64,000 nucleotides of DNA from Apus apus (Eukaryota; Chordata; Aves; Apodiformes; Apodidae). The stretch is from assembly GCF_020740795.1 (NCBI RefSeq), contig NC_067282.1:171584274-171648273 (forward strand), given 5' to 3'. Shown here in pieces: positions 11,330 to 22,157 of this stretch (within the stretch, counting starts at the first letter, position 1; each line of letters opens with the position of its first letter). Below the pieces are notes generated by a model. It made no database searches and was not told the DNA's origin. It was given only the letters and a program-made list of their open reading frames with translations. The position numbers and the translations under genes were made by a program.

Positions 11330-12335
11330 ATGCGCCTCGCCGGCGGCGCCGCCTCCCCCCGGGCGGCACCTTCGCCGGGGAACGGCAGCCGGTGGCGGGC
11401 GGCGGAACCCGGCGCTGGGAGCAGCAGCCCCAGCCCCGAGGCGTGGTCGGGGTCGCCCAACGGCAGCCTGGGCGGCTGGGACCCCTTCGGACGAGACGAG
11501 GAGCTGGCGAAGCTGGAGATCGCCGTGCTGGCCGTCACCTTCGCGGTGGCGGTGGTGGGCAACGGCAGCGTGCTGCTGGCCCTGCGGCGGACCCCGCGCA
11601 AGGCGTCCCGCATGCACCTCTTCATCCGCCACCTCAGCCTGGCCGACCTGGTGGTGGCCTTCTTCCAGGTGCTGCCCCAGCTCTGCTGGGAGGTGACCCA
11701 CCGCTTCCACGGCCCCGACGGGCTCTGCCGCGTTGTCAAGCACTTGCAGGTCTTCGGCATGTTCGCCTCGGCGTACATGCTGGTGGCTATGACCGCCGAC
11801 CGCTACATCGCCGTCTGCCACCCGCTGAAGACGCTGCAGCAGCCCACCAAGCGCTCCTACGGGATGATCGCGGCGGCCTGGGCGCTCAGCCTGCTGCTCA
11901 GCACCCCCCAGTACTTCATCTTCTCCCTCAGCGAGGTGGAGCGCGGCTCGCAGGTCTATGACTGCTGGGCGCACTTCATCATGCCCTGGGGGCCCCGTGC
12001 CTACATCACCTGGATCACCGGCGGCATCTTCGTCGCTCCCGTCCTCATCCTCGTCACTTGCTACGGCTTCATCTGCTACCGCATCTGGCGCAACGTCAGG
12101 GGCAAGACGCGCCCGGGGGAGGCGGCGGCGGGGGGCGGCGGGCGGCGGGGGAGCGGCGGCCCGCGGCGGGGGCTGCTGCTCGCCCCCTGTGTCAGCAGCG
12201 TCAAGACCATCTCCCGCGCCAAGATCCGCACCGTCAAGATGACCTTCGTCATCGTCTCGGCGTACGTCGTCTGCTGGGCGCCCTTCTTCACCATCCAGAT
12301 GTGGTCCGTCTGGGACCAGCGCTTCTCCTGGGTCG
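11330..12335 (+). CDS. AVPR1A: Vasotocin/vasopressin receptor 1A, exon 1 (residues 1-335 plus first base of codon 336)
   Basis: Encodes the N-terminus through TM6 of the V1a-type receptor, a Gq-coupled class A GPCR for arginine vasotocin (birds) that signals through phospholipase C at the plasma membrane. Readable features include N-glycosylation sequons at N18 and N44 and the conserved R55...EELAKLE63 block, equivalent to rat V1a R46 and E54, which are needed for agonist binding. TM1-TM6 lie near 63-86, 98-120, 133-155, 177-196, 224-250 and 302-325. The C133-C212 disulfide pair, D157-R158-Y159 and C315-W-A-P318 are all present. The ATG at 11330 begins M-R-L, as in mammalian V1a. The donor G|GTAGGT at 12335/12336 keeps phase with exon 2 (phase 1). 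Unusual points are a Gly/Ala/Arg-rich third intracellular loop (261-281) and His124 in extracellular loop 1. V1b and oxytocin-type receptors match less well. Confidence 0.97.
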
Positions 12336-14202
12336 GTAGGTGACGGGTGGCCCCCGACAGGCACCGCGGGGGGGACACACGCCGCTGCTTCCCCTCTGGC
12401 CGCACTGACACGCCTTGGGGTCCTCCGGGGCGCAGGCAGCTTTACCGGGACGGTTCGCTGCCCTGAGCCGAGCGTGGGGGAGACGGGGCAGGGACGTCCC
12501 GCGCCGTCTGGCTGAATGAGCCCCTGTCCCTTCCGGGGAATAGCGGCCTAAGGGCCTCCTTCCCCCACCCTCCCCCGGGGGATCGAGGCTAAAGGCCCTC
12601 CGTCCCGCCGGTGCCGTCGGTCGGCGAGGCGAGGCAGCCCTCGGGGCCGGCGCTGCCCTCGGGGCCGCCCCGCCAGCACCGCTCCAGCTCCCGGCCCGGG
12701 CGGCGGCGCTGGGCTCGGCCCCCGGAGCGAGGTGGCTGCTGGTGGCAGCCGAGTCCCCCGAAAGGAGAGGCAGCCGCTGCCTTCTCATCCAGAGCAAAGT
12801 GAGCGGATGGGAAGGAAAATGTTTGCTGAGACCATTTGGACCAGCAACGTTTTCCTCCATTTGAAGCCGCCAATTAATTAAACTTTAGGAATGTTTTGTG
12901 TGATTATTAAGCACACACGATATATGTCACGAGTCATTATATGAGCAGGGAAATTACGAAGTCTTCTTTCCTGTTCCCGTAACCACCCTGCGTTCGCGTT
13001 CCCTGCTAATAATGGGGTTGCGCCCACCCTGAACCCTTCCCCTCAACAGGGCAGTCACCTCTGAATAGCCCCTTCAGCCAGCCACCAGTTCTCATGAAAC
13101 AGTGGCAATTTAGTGTTTTGGAGATGCCTGTCCCCCTGTTCAATCTGGATGAAAATAATTGGGGAGTTTAAAAGTTATTACATAGGGAATGGCTGGCAAC
13201 ATAGTAACATGCACCCTGTTTCCTCCTAATGAGAAGGCAACAAATTGAAATGTTGAAATTAATGATTTCTTGATAGTTTTTTATCCTGAAATGATCACTT
13301 AATCTAGTAAGAGTATTGATTGCCCCTAATATGGGACTAAATCCAAGCCTAAAATGCAGGTCTGTGCAGAGAAATACAGGCTTGTAGGAGACAAATAGAG
13401 GGTGTTGAGTTTTTCTGCTTGAAAAGACATGCAAACCTGTTTGAACAGATGGGTACTTGGTAGGTTTGTTTAAAGACGTTCTTTAAATCTTTGGAACTGT
13501 GTAACACAGGAGTTATGCTTCTTTGGAGATTCAATATTTACAAAGAAAGGTCAATAATAATGGTTTAGAATAAAGATATATTCTTAATATATATAAAGAT
13601 ATATTTTTCAATAACTTAACTAGTTATTGAAGGTAGGAGACCATAACGGGTTTCTGGCATAGTGTTAACTCTTGTTTTTCCCCTAAATATAATTTGTGTA
13701 ATCTCTGAAATCCAGATTTGATTCACAAGCCAGTAGCTATTTGAGCATTCAACACTTTCCAGCATGCAAGTATTTACAGCAAAATTCAGTGTTATTGAAA
13801 GCAGTGGGAAATCGGTGGGCATTTTGCCATTGCCTCCCAGGGCAACCGGTTTTCAAAATGAAAGTCTGAATAAAAATGATTCCCTATTTAGACTATGATC
13901 TTATCCACACATCTATTAACACCAGTGGAAATGGCACTAAGGCATTATTGTGGATGGATTGCCCCACGACTTCTTCAGAAACAGCTTTTTGAAGTCTGTT
14001 CAGAAGAATTCCCATTGACTTCCTTGACAGCCTTACGTAAGTAAGAACTTTCCGGGTGATATCCTCATTCTTTCCAGATGCTGCTGCTCAACTTCTAGGA
14101 CTAGAATTATTCAGGATAATACATCCAGCAATTAATGAAGCAATTGACTGAATGGTGCAAATGTTCTTTTGATGATTAAGCTGCTTTCTTCCACCCCCCC
14201 AG
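12336..14202 (+). other. AVPR1A: AVPR1A intron 1
   Basis: An 1867-bp intron between TM6 and TM7, the position known for vertebrate vasopressin/oxytocin receptor genes. Donor GTAGGT at 12336. The acceptor is a pyrimidine-rich CTTTCTTCCACCCCCCCAG ending at 14202. Splicing joins the single G left in exon 1 to AT in exon 2, giving Asp336. The first approximately 450 bases belong to the CpG island and the remainder is AT-rich. A TAATTA-containing stretch at about 12870-12960 is a candidate conserved element. No nested gene was seen. Reading through the donor meets an in-frame stop within a few codons, so an unspliced product would lack TM7. Confidence 0.93.
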
Positions 14203-14486
14203 ATTCTGAAAACACCGCGACTACCGTCACGGCTCTGTTGGCCAGCCTGAACAGCTGCTGTAACCCATGGATCTACATGTTCTTCAGCGGGCACCTCCTG
14301 CAAGACTGCCTGCAGAGCTTCCCTTGCTGCCAAAAAATAAAGCAAACGCTTAGTAAAGAAGACTCAAACAGCAACAGCAGGCGACAGACTTCATTTACCA
14401 ACAATAGAAGCCCAACCCACAGCCTGAACACCTGGAGAGAGTCACCCCACTCCAAATCGACCAATTTCATCCCCATCCCAACCTGA
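14203..14486 (+). CDS. AVPR1A: Vasotocin/vasopressin receptor 1A, exon 2 (TM7 and cytoplasmic tail)
   Basis: Encodes residues 336-429. It begins with the end of extracellular loop 3 (D-S-E-N) and TM7 (about 340-362). The highly conserved [12 protein letters not shown] segment contains the NPxxY motif (N356-P357...Y360). Helix 8 and a double cysteine at C377-C378, the usual palmitoylation site, come next. A Ser/Thr-rich tail with the SRRQT and NNRSPT blocks shared with mammalian V1a follows, ending F-I-P-I-P-T, close to the human V1a end. Phase and reading frame match exon 1 exactly. The total of 429 residues compares with 418 in human V1a, the excess lying in the N-terminus and third intracellular loop. 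The tail is the expected site of GRK/arrestin-dependent desensitisation. Confidence 0.97.
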
Positions 14487-14740
14487 GACAGGCCCCAGGG
14501 GAGGCAGGGCTTGCAGCCCCATAACAGCACTTGGGAAGGTGACAGCATTGCACTTTATGCAGGTCAAAGGTGCCAGTCATTGTAGCAAGGAATGACTAAG
14601 ATGGCCATAAGACAACACTTTCCACATTGCTCCATAAGCTATTCTGCAGAGCACAAATTCTTTTCAGAAAGGTGTTTTAGAACTTGTGCAACTGATCAGG
14701 AAGACGTGACAACAATAAAGCAATTATTTTTCTAAATAGA
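14487..14740 (+). other. AVPR1A: AVPR1A 3' untranslated region (proximal)
   Basis: From the TGA stop to a short distance past the first canonical polyadenylation hexamer. The sequence is moderately AT-rich with no coding signal. The true 3' end could be further downstream because additional AATAAA hexamers occur at 15223 and 15582. Mammalian V1a transcripts are known to have longer 3' regions. Confidence 0.55.
14714..14719 (+). terminator. AVPR1A: AATAAA polyadenylation signal, AVPR1A
   Basis: The first canonical AATAAA after the stop codon, 228 bases downstream, is followed by a T-rich stretch (ATTATTTTTCT) and then a TG/T-rich region (TTGTTTTGTTTGTTT at about 14754-14768) resembling a downstream element. 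Cleavage would be expected roughly 15-25 bases after the hexamer. AATAAA hexamers at 15223-15228 and 15582-15587 could serve as alternative distal sites. Confidence 0.6.
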
Positions 14741-17700
14741 TAGTACGATTTGAATTGTTTTGTTTGTTTCTAAAATACTAAGTGTATTGTTTGCTTGTTG
14801 TTCATAGTGGTAAAAATAGTGGAGTTGGCATGTGTCAGGGCAAGTGGGCTCTCCAGTGTTAATGCCCAAAACTTCTCATGATTGTCTAGTGGAGACACAG
14901 GGAAAAAAAATGGTATGAACAAGATCACAATTTAGTCTTAAACACAAAAAGAAAAGAGTTGGGAGAAAGTCCTGACTGTCCAGATAAGCAACATGGTTAG
15001 ACATGGTTAGAATGTAATTGATCATACTGCTTAATCTTGTAAAGGTCTAGCAATTCTTCTTCGTGAAATTTAAGGCAGTGCTGTCAATGTCTGTATGTGT
15101 ATTGTGAGGTTTTATTATTAGGGTGACATTTCCTTTCATGTTGATGGAAGTTACATAGCTGTGTGTGTGTGTTGTTGCACCTACTTTGACTTCTTTTTAA
15201 CTAGTTAAAAAACCCCCACATTAATAAATAAGTACGACAAGCTATGACTAGCTTAGTGCCGTTACAAACATTTACAGCGCGAAAAGTCATCCTGAATGCC
15301 AGAACCACTTGCTTTATGGGTAAGAATTAAATTTTTCTTTTTTCTTCACTAAGACAGCAAGGATCAAGCCACATTCGGTTGTCAAGCAAATAGCTCCATA
15401 AATTCAGGAGAAAGTGGCTGTTTGGTAAAAGCTAAAGAATCAGTATATTCCAAGACAGAGGTCTGAGAATCAAATTTACAAGTCTTCTGGGAACATATAC
15501 AAATTGTCAATGTTTTTGTTTTGAGGTAGGTTTTTCTGGCACATCATGACAATATAGACTTCAAAATTGGTAGTAAATTGCAATAAAAAGTCCTCATGCC
15601 CCATGTACTAATTATAAAGCATTCAAGGTGTGCTTGTTTTCACTACAATGCATGCCAAGTCAAATGCAGTTTCTACAGCTGTAATCTCAGTATGTCTTGT
15701 TATAGAGTCTGTCTTTTATCTGGGGATTGGGTTTTGAAGCTCCTTGAGTAAGCTTTTCATAAGCTTTTCTGTAGGTTTAAAGTCCTGAGGATCTCTTTGA
15801 GAAGTAAAGCTATCTGTCTGCTTTTGAGCTCTCTGGAGGCTGAAATCCAAGCATTCTGCTGGTACTATGCAGGACTTCTGTTGCTGTCTCACCTGGCTCT
15901 CTAGAGCAGTGGGGTATGTGCAAGGCTGCCTATTGTGCTTGCTTGTATTTGCAAGGAGCAACCTCAGTGGCAGGTTTCTTTTTCCCCACCAAAACCAGAT
16001 GAACAAGATTATTTCTTTCCTAATTGCTCGAGGAGAGAAAAAAATGGAGCCTCAACTGTGGCCTCTGGTGAGGAAGGTGCTGGCCCTATGCCTCTTGCAA
16101 TAATGGTAACAGGAATTAATAGGAATTGATGCCAGATGAGACTGTATTCAACCTGGCATCCACTCTGGGAGCTCCCAGGCATACCACTAATTGTTCTGGG
16201 AAAAGATTAGAGAAGAATAATATAAGGAAGAATAATAAGGACAAAAAAAAAAAAAAGGTTTTGTTGTGACTAAAGAAAAATCTTAGCTCTCCTACATTTC
16301 TTGTTACCGTTTTCTTCTTTTCAGGAGGGTGATCTGCTCAAATCTTTTGCTGTTGTCCCAAACAGTAGAGCCCAAAGGACAGCATTCTGTAATGGCTTAT
16401 ATTTAACAGATTATCTTTTTGACCACCTTTAGTGCACAGATGTGACTACAGCTCTCACCAGTTATGGGTGAAAGTTTTGTGAGCCTAAGGTTAGATTTTA
16501 GTTTAAAAAAAAATGCATGCCATGGCATTGGGTGTGTGTGTGTTTGTGCACATTACATGTACTGCATATATTTTGCAAGTAGGTAATTCAAAGTTACTGA
16601 AATTGCAGATGGTTCAAGTTAAGTACACTATTCTTCTCCTAATTTTCTATTTGTGTTATTACTTTATTTGTACATAAAGTATAAAGTAAAAACCAGTAAG
16701 CTGTGCTAACAGAATGTTCATATTTGCAGAATTATTTTTCTATTACACTTTATGTTCAAAGAGAGAAGACGAGAAAAAAAGTGTGGGATAATGTTGGATT
16801 ATAAAACTAAACTGGGCAATGACCAATATATATTAAAAAAAGTTAACAGCCTCAAAATGACAATTTTCAGTTTCTTTCAAATATGTTAGAAAACCTTGGC
16901 TTACACTTGGGAATTGTCAGCATAAATGTACCCTATGAGTGTTCCACAGTTTCTCTAATTAAATTATCAATTATCAAAGTAATAAATTATAAAATTATCA
17001 GACTGTATTTAGCAGTATTTGGATTCCAGGCATTTTTTGTACATCCTGAGTTTTGCTTTTTTGCATAATTGTAATGTTGGAAGATACAGCCCATATGTTT
17101 AAAATGTTAATCTGTGGAGATGCTTTTTTTTTTTTTAACAGCTACTTTGGGTTGTCATGAGGGCACAGGAATGGAAACAGAAGGAAACAAGTAATTGTGA
17201 AACCATTGCACGTTCAAAACATGGAAATAAGCTCTAATAAACCTGTATTATTTGTCTGCTGAGAGGCGTTTTGTTTCTTTCACTTGACAAGATCTGGCAG
17301 GGCCAGAAACACATTGGGTGATACTCCATATATTTTACAAACTGTAAAATTTCACCATTAATTTTAATGAGTTGTTTCCCTGCAAAGCTTTAAGGAGTGA
17401 ACAAAACTAAGATGTTTTGCAATAACACGTAGTGCATGAAGGACGTGCAAAGAAGGAATGTGCAGTTGGCTTCCCACTACGTGCTGCTAGTATTGTTAAA
17501 ACGTATAACACAGCACTTGTTCACTTTCTAGAGGGCTTATTTTTATATTTTTATTTTAGTTTGGGCAAACAAAATATTTAGCTTCTAACGTACAACACAA
17601 TTGACTGGATCAGCCTGCGCTCTCTGCTGGTGTTACTAGAAAAGTCATATTAAAAACAATTAGATGGCAGGAGTGGAGCACATGAGAGGATACAGAAGTG

Positions 17701-20700
17701 GAATGGATTTTGTTCTTTTAAATAAGAAACCTAAATTGCTAAAAAGCTTTTTTTTCTCCATTCATTTCTTTTTGAATTTGTAGGTAAAAGTATTGTTGGC
17801 TCAGACAAAAATGCTTATTTGATCCTGCTAAGACAAAGATTTTGTCTGCAGCAAATTTTACAGTCAGTTCCAAGTTGTCCAGACTGAAGGATCTTATAAA
17901 ATTGCACTATTATGGAAAGGAGCTGCACAGCTGGTTTTCATGTACATGGCAACCAGAGCAGAATGAAAGAAGCTGCACAGCTGGATGTCATCCTAGGTCA
18001 TGTACCAGTGACCCAACTTTGTGAAGGGAACCCAGTAGCGCTGTTACTGAAATACAGTTGATTACTGTGTAGGCGAAGCTCTTACAGATTTGTCTTAGGC
18101 TGAGTTCTCCACCCACAGAGAGGACTAATTAAATACCACATCTTCTTCTAAAAATTGTCTGCATGAGTTTCAGTGGTACAGGCCCTTCTGTACAGCATGG
18201 GAAGTCCCGTCTGTACATGGAAGGCTAGGGACGCAGAAAGGAGTTCACGTGTTTCAACACCAATTTGAAACTGTAGTTACTGCTACAAGATAGTTTTCTG
18301 TGGTTTTCTTTAGAAATGGGCTTCACTGGGAAATGTAGCACTTGCTACTTGGGTAAAGGAATTACAGACTGTTTAAATGAACACGTTTAAAGGTTCAGGA
18401 ATAGGTCACAGCAGCTCCACAAGGGAGCACTCCCAGCTGCTGACAGTCCCTGACAGAATAGGTTCAACTAGTCCAGAAAAAGTCAGGGAACTGTTGAGGG
18501 TAATGCAAGTCACATAGAAGGGTTTGTGCAGGTATGTAAAAAGCAAGCAAACAACAATTCTGGCTAGTCCCTGCTGAGCTTTGTTAGACACAGCCAGCAT
18601 GCTTCTGCCTCTCCCAGGACCAGTCCTGGGTTGGTATTGTATTAATGGATTAATACTGTAGTGCTGTTTTGGTACAACTGCTCAGTAACTTGCCATGTCT
18701 TAGTATAAACTTGCTTGGAGTAACACTTTACATGCAAATTAGTCTCAGGTCTTCATAAGAACATTTTTTAGCTGAATTCCTGACACAGTTCATTGGGTTA
18801 CTCCATTTCTGAAAAGCACTGGCAGGACTCTGGGAAGTCTGGTTTTCACTTCCAAGTGACAGTGGCCACATAGCTAGTACTGGTCAGGTTAATTTACTGT
18901 GTCTGAGTGATCCATGTCTATTTCAAGGTAATGGTGTTTATCTTCCTAGTAAGTTCTTATATGACACATGGATAAGTACTACATCTGAGCTTAATACTTC
19001 TTTTTAAGCAAAGCACTGGCAATGCAGGCTGTAGGTGACCCATCAGATTTTACACCTTTGAAAAAAATGAGGTAAAACTGGCATTACAAATACTTGGTTT
19101 CTGGAAGATAAGGAATAGGTCACCAGAGGCTGGCAGAGTGGCTGCCCAGGCCTCTTCTACCACTACTGCTGTGATGGTTCCTGCCATAGTCTCTCCTGTC
19201 CCTAGTAGTGATAGCTGCAGGAAGAATGGGGACAGGGACAACAGGGGCCACAGTAGCAGGATTGTTGTTAAACTGCATTCATTTTAAACTCCTTCTGGAG
19301 GGAGGAATGTGGATCCTATCAAATGAAAAAAACCCACAGTGAATATTTGGAGAGAGATGAACTGGTGACTCGGGGAGCAAATAAACATGTCTTAGCCCAA
19401 AGGTGATTTGAAAGTATCAAGATGCTTCCATTTTGCAATTGTAATATATGCTTTATGTATGTAGAAAATGAGCCCCTTGTTTCCTGGAACTGTAGCCATA
19501 TGAAGCTCCTTACAAATCCAGTATCTCTGCTGAGATGGCTAGCTACAAGGCTATGTCTAAAAAAGGACAACCATCTCTTCAAGTTAGGCATTCCACATGT
19601 GACTTGTAGGGTCTTGGCCCCCACAGTACAGACATGCTCTGTGGGAAATGTGGACAACCACAGAGCTTTCAGGAAGAAACCTAAATACCAATCCTCTTTT
19701 TGGAAAGAGGTGATAAAGTCAAGCTAAAGGTCATAGCAGATGCCTAAATCTTCAAGCTAAAAGGCAGCAGTTTTCTTAGTATTCTAGAAAGCTTTTGGCT
19801 GAAGATGTTGTGGAAGTGAGGAATGGTGGATGAAGAACCCAAAGGATTTGGAAGCATTTAGTATTTTGGCATTCTTATCACAAGGAGAAACTTGCATAGG
19901 CACAGCTCAGATGTTTTTCTAAGTAAGAATGCTAACTGTACAAAATAATGAAAAGAGTAACAAAAAGTTGGATAGCAAATGCTCTCTCCTGGCTCACTCT
20001 AAAATAGGTAGAGTTCTGCAGTACATACCTGCAAACTGGGCTAGCCACAGGCAAATGCATCCTTTAAAATATTGCAGGTGTTGGTCACCTCAGAGGAAAT
20101 ATCTAATAATCATTCACTCATCATTGGCTGAGGTCAGAAAAATAAGGAAATCAAATCATCAGACTAATTTGCCACATATTTAATGTAAGCAATTCTCTAC
20201 TAGAGAATGAGCAAACATTACTAAACAGCCAGCGTAATACTTTCTGAACTTGAGACATTTCAGTGCTTCCATGCAAAACACTAAGGGAAATGCAAAGGAG
20301 ATCTTCCAAGTATCACACAAGATGCTACAGTTAAGGATTCAGTTCAGAAAAAAACACTTGTGTATTCATGTGGCTTTCAGTCCTTCTGGAGTCCTGCTAT
20401 CTCCAGCACTCCAAACACTGTGAGGGCAACAGAGAGTTACATGCCGTAAATGAGAAACAAAAGGAAAAGATAACATTTTTGTTTCTATACATAATGTCTT
20501 TTCCCAAACCAACTAGTACTTGTCTTTTTTGAAATAAATTAGTAGAGGTTAAGTTATGTATCTCTGATAACCTAGTTTGCAGGAAGCTGATGTTGAGAGG
20601 CTCAAGAATCCTAAGTTCTGATTTATGGTTATAGATGTTCTTTATTAAATTGATAGGTTTGAAGCTTATCAGTTAGCAACATGTTATTAAATTAAATAGA

Positions 20701-22126
20701 GGCTGGGAAAATGAGGGCAAAGTCTGATTTTGTTCTCTTTTTTTGTTTTTCCTTTCATCTATCACAGCACTTCCTCTGAAAAGCTATGTTTTAAATATGC
20801 TGTACTGGAGATGAGATGATCTAAAGCAGCAGGAAGAGTCCCAGCTTTACCAGCTGTTAGTTTATCATTAACACTTACTGGTCTGCCTCACAGAGATCAT
20901 GGTGTGAGTTGTAGTGTAGGTAGACAACAGATTCTCATGTCTTCCCAAGTTTATGACCCAAGTGCCTCAATACAGGCACTCAAAGCTAGAGGACACAAAG
21001 GTGGAATTCAACTATGTGAATGTACCTACAGTGCAGGTTTGTCCATCTGAGCAAGGGTGATTATTTGTGTAGCCAAGGCAGAGCTAAGTTTTTGGAGTTC
21101 AAGGGGTCATCATATGGAGGATGTCAACATCTGATCAGAAGAACGCTGTCCTTCTCTCTGTTGATGTATGGACCAGAAGACTACATAATGGCAGGTAGAA
21201 AACTAGCTCAAATTGCTACACCTGTACTGCAGATGGCTTTCTACAGGCGCTGTTGGTTTTACTGTCAGATCTCCGTAGAGGCCTCTGCATCACTAGTTCA
21301 GAATTTTACTTTATTTCAGGGGAACTACAAAATGTTACCATCTAATAGCATCATATTAATTTGAACGGAGCTGATGATGCTATTTCAATAGCCTGCAAAG
21401 GGTGGCTCATATTGCAAAGGTTCTGCCAGCTTGGTGCCTTTGTTTGTCATGTCACAAGAAAGACCAAAACCAAAATGAGCCTAGAGGTCAATTTACATCC
21501 TCACACCCAGATGACAACTCTGGCCTTACAAAGAGGGAATGACTTCTACATCTAATCTCTCCATGTGCTCCATCTGTGCATGCTGAACCTTTTTGGGTTT
21601 CATCTCCTTTGTGCTTAAAGGTGGATTTGTGAGAAAATCCTTAATTAGGCAGAATGTTCAAGCAACTCAGATAATACAATCCTAAGGGTCAGTGTACAAC
21701 ATAGAAAGACATATCTTAATCCACAAAGAGTTAGGCCTGGAGAAAAAAGGTCAGGATAATACTTGAAACTCTTGGTAATATGGTGTGGAGACAAAAAAAA
21801 TAATAAGAAAGAAAGTGGGAGGGGCAAAGTTGAGTGTCTCTGCCACATACAGTACATGAAGTCCTGCTTTCCTAAGAAACTACACAATTACAAAAACTTG
21901 GAAAATATAATCAGTGTTAAAGGGTTTGCACCTGATGCCATCAATGGCTGTTTTCAACATGAGCAGAAGCACTGCAAGAAAGAAGAAAGCAATGATTCTG
22001 GCCAATAACTTTTGCCCCCCATCTCTTTAAATGAAAGGTGAAAGTGATTTAATGGATTAGCACAAACAGACTAGACATCTTTGTTGAAAAGTTTCCTTAT
22101 TTCACCAAAAGTGTCAGGTTCATATA

Positions 22127-22157
<31 letters not shown>

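Larger units (their letters stand above)
10845..12790. promoter_or_regulatory. CpG island over AVPR1A 5' region and exon 1
   Basis: Base composition shifts sharply from AT-rich flank to very GC- and CpG-rich DNA at about 10845. It returns to AT-rich sequence at about 12790, inside intron 1. The island spans the presumed promoter, the 5' untranslated region, all of exon 1 and the first approximately 450 bases of the intron. It contains CCCGGG sites, a GGGCC/CGGGCC run just before the start codon (about 11292-11310) and many GC-box-like GGGCGG/CCGCCC stretches. Such islands normally mark a constitutively accessible promoter. Boundaries are by eye. Confidence 0.85.

Noticed and set aside
10857..11696. 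279-codon plus-strand frame over the CpG island, plus 330-codon frame at 10969-11961
   Set aside because: Arg/Gly/Ala/Pro-rich translations with no domain. GC-rich DNA lacks stop codons in all frames, and the true frame is fixed by the receptor homology in exon 1.
12336..12343. Receptor reading frame continuing past the exon 1 donor to a stop
   Set aside because: The continuation would end the protein before TM7. Splicing at G|GTAGGT to the acceptor at 14202 restores TM7 in frame and matches the family. The alternative donor GTGACG five bases later would shift exon 2 out of frame into an immediate stop.
11312..12364. 350-codon minus-strand frame opposite AVPR1A exon 1 and other antisense frames there
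   Set aside because: Shadow of the receptor coding strand in very GC-rich sequence; composition is the mirror of the sense codons and no domain is visible.
12288..12860. 190-codon minus-strand frame in the intron CpG-island edge
   Set aside because: Low-complexity Ala/Arg/Pro/Ser composition caused by GC content; no homology recognised.
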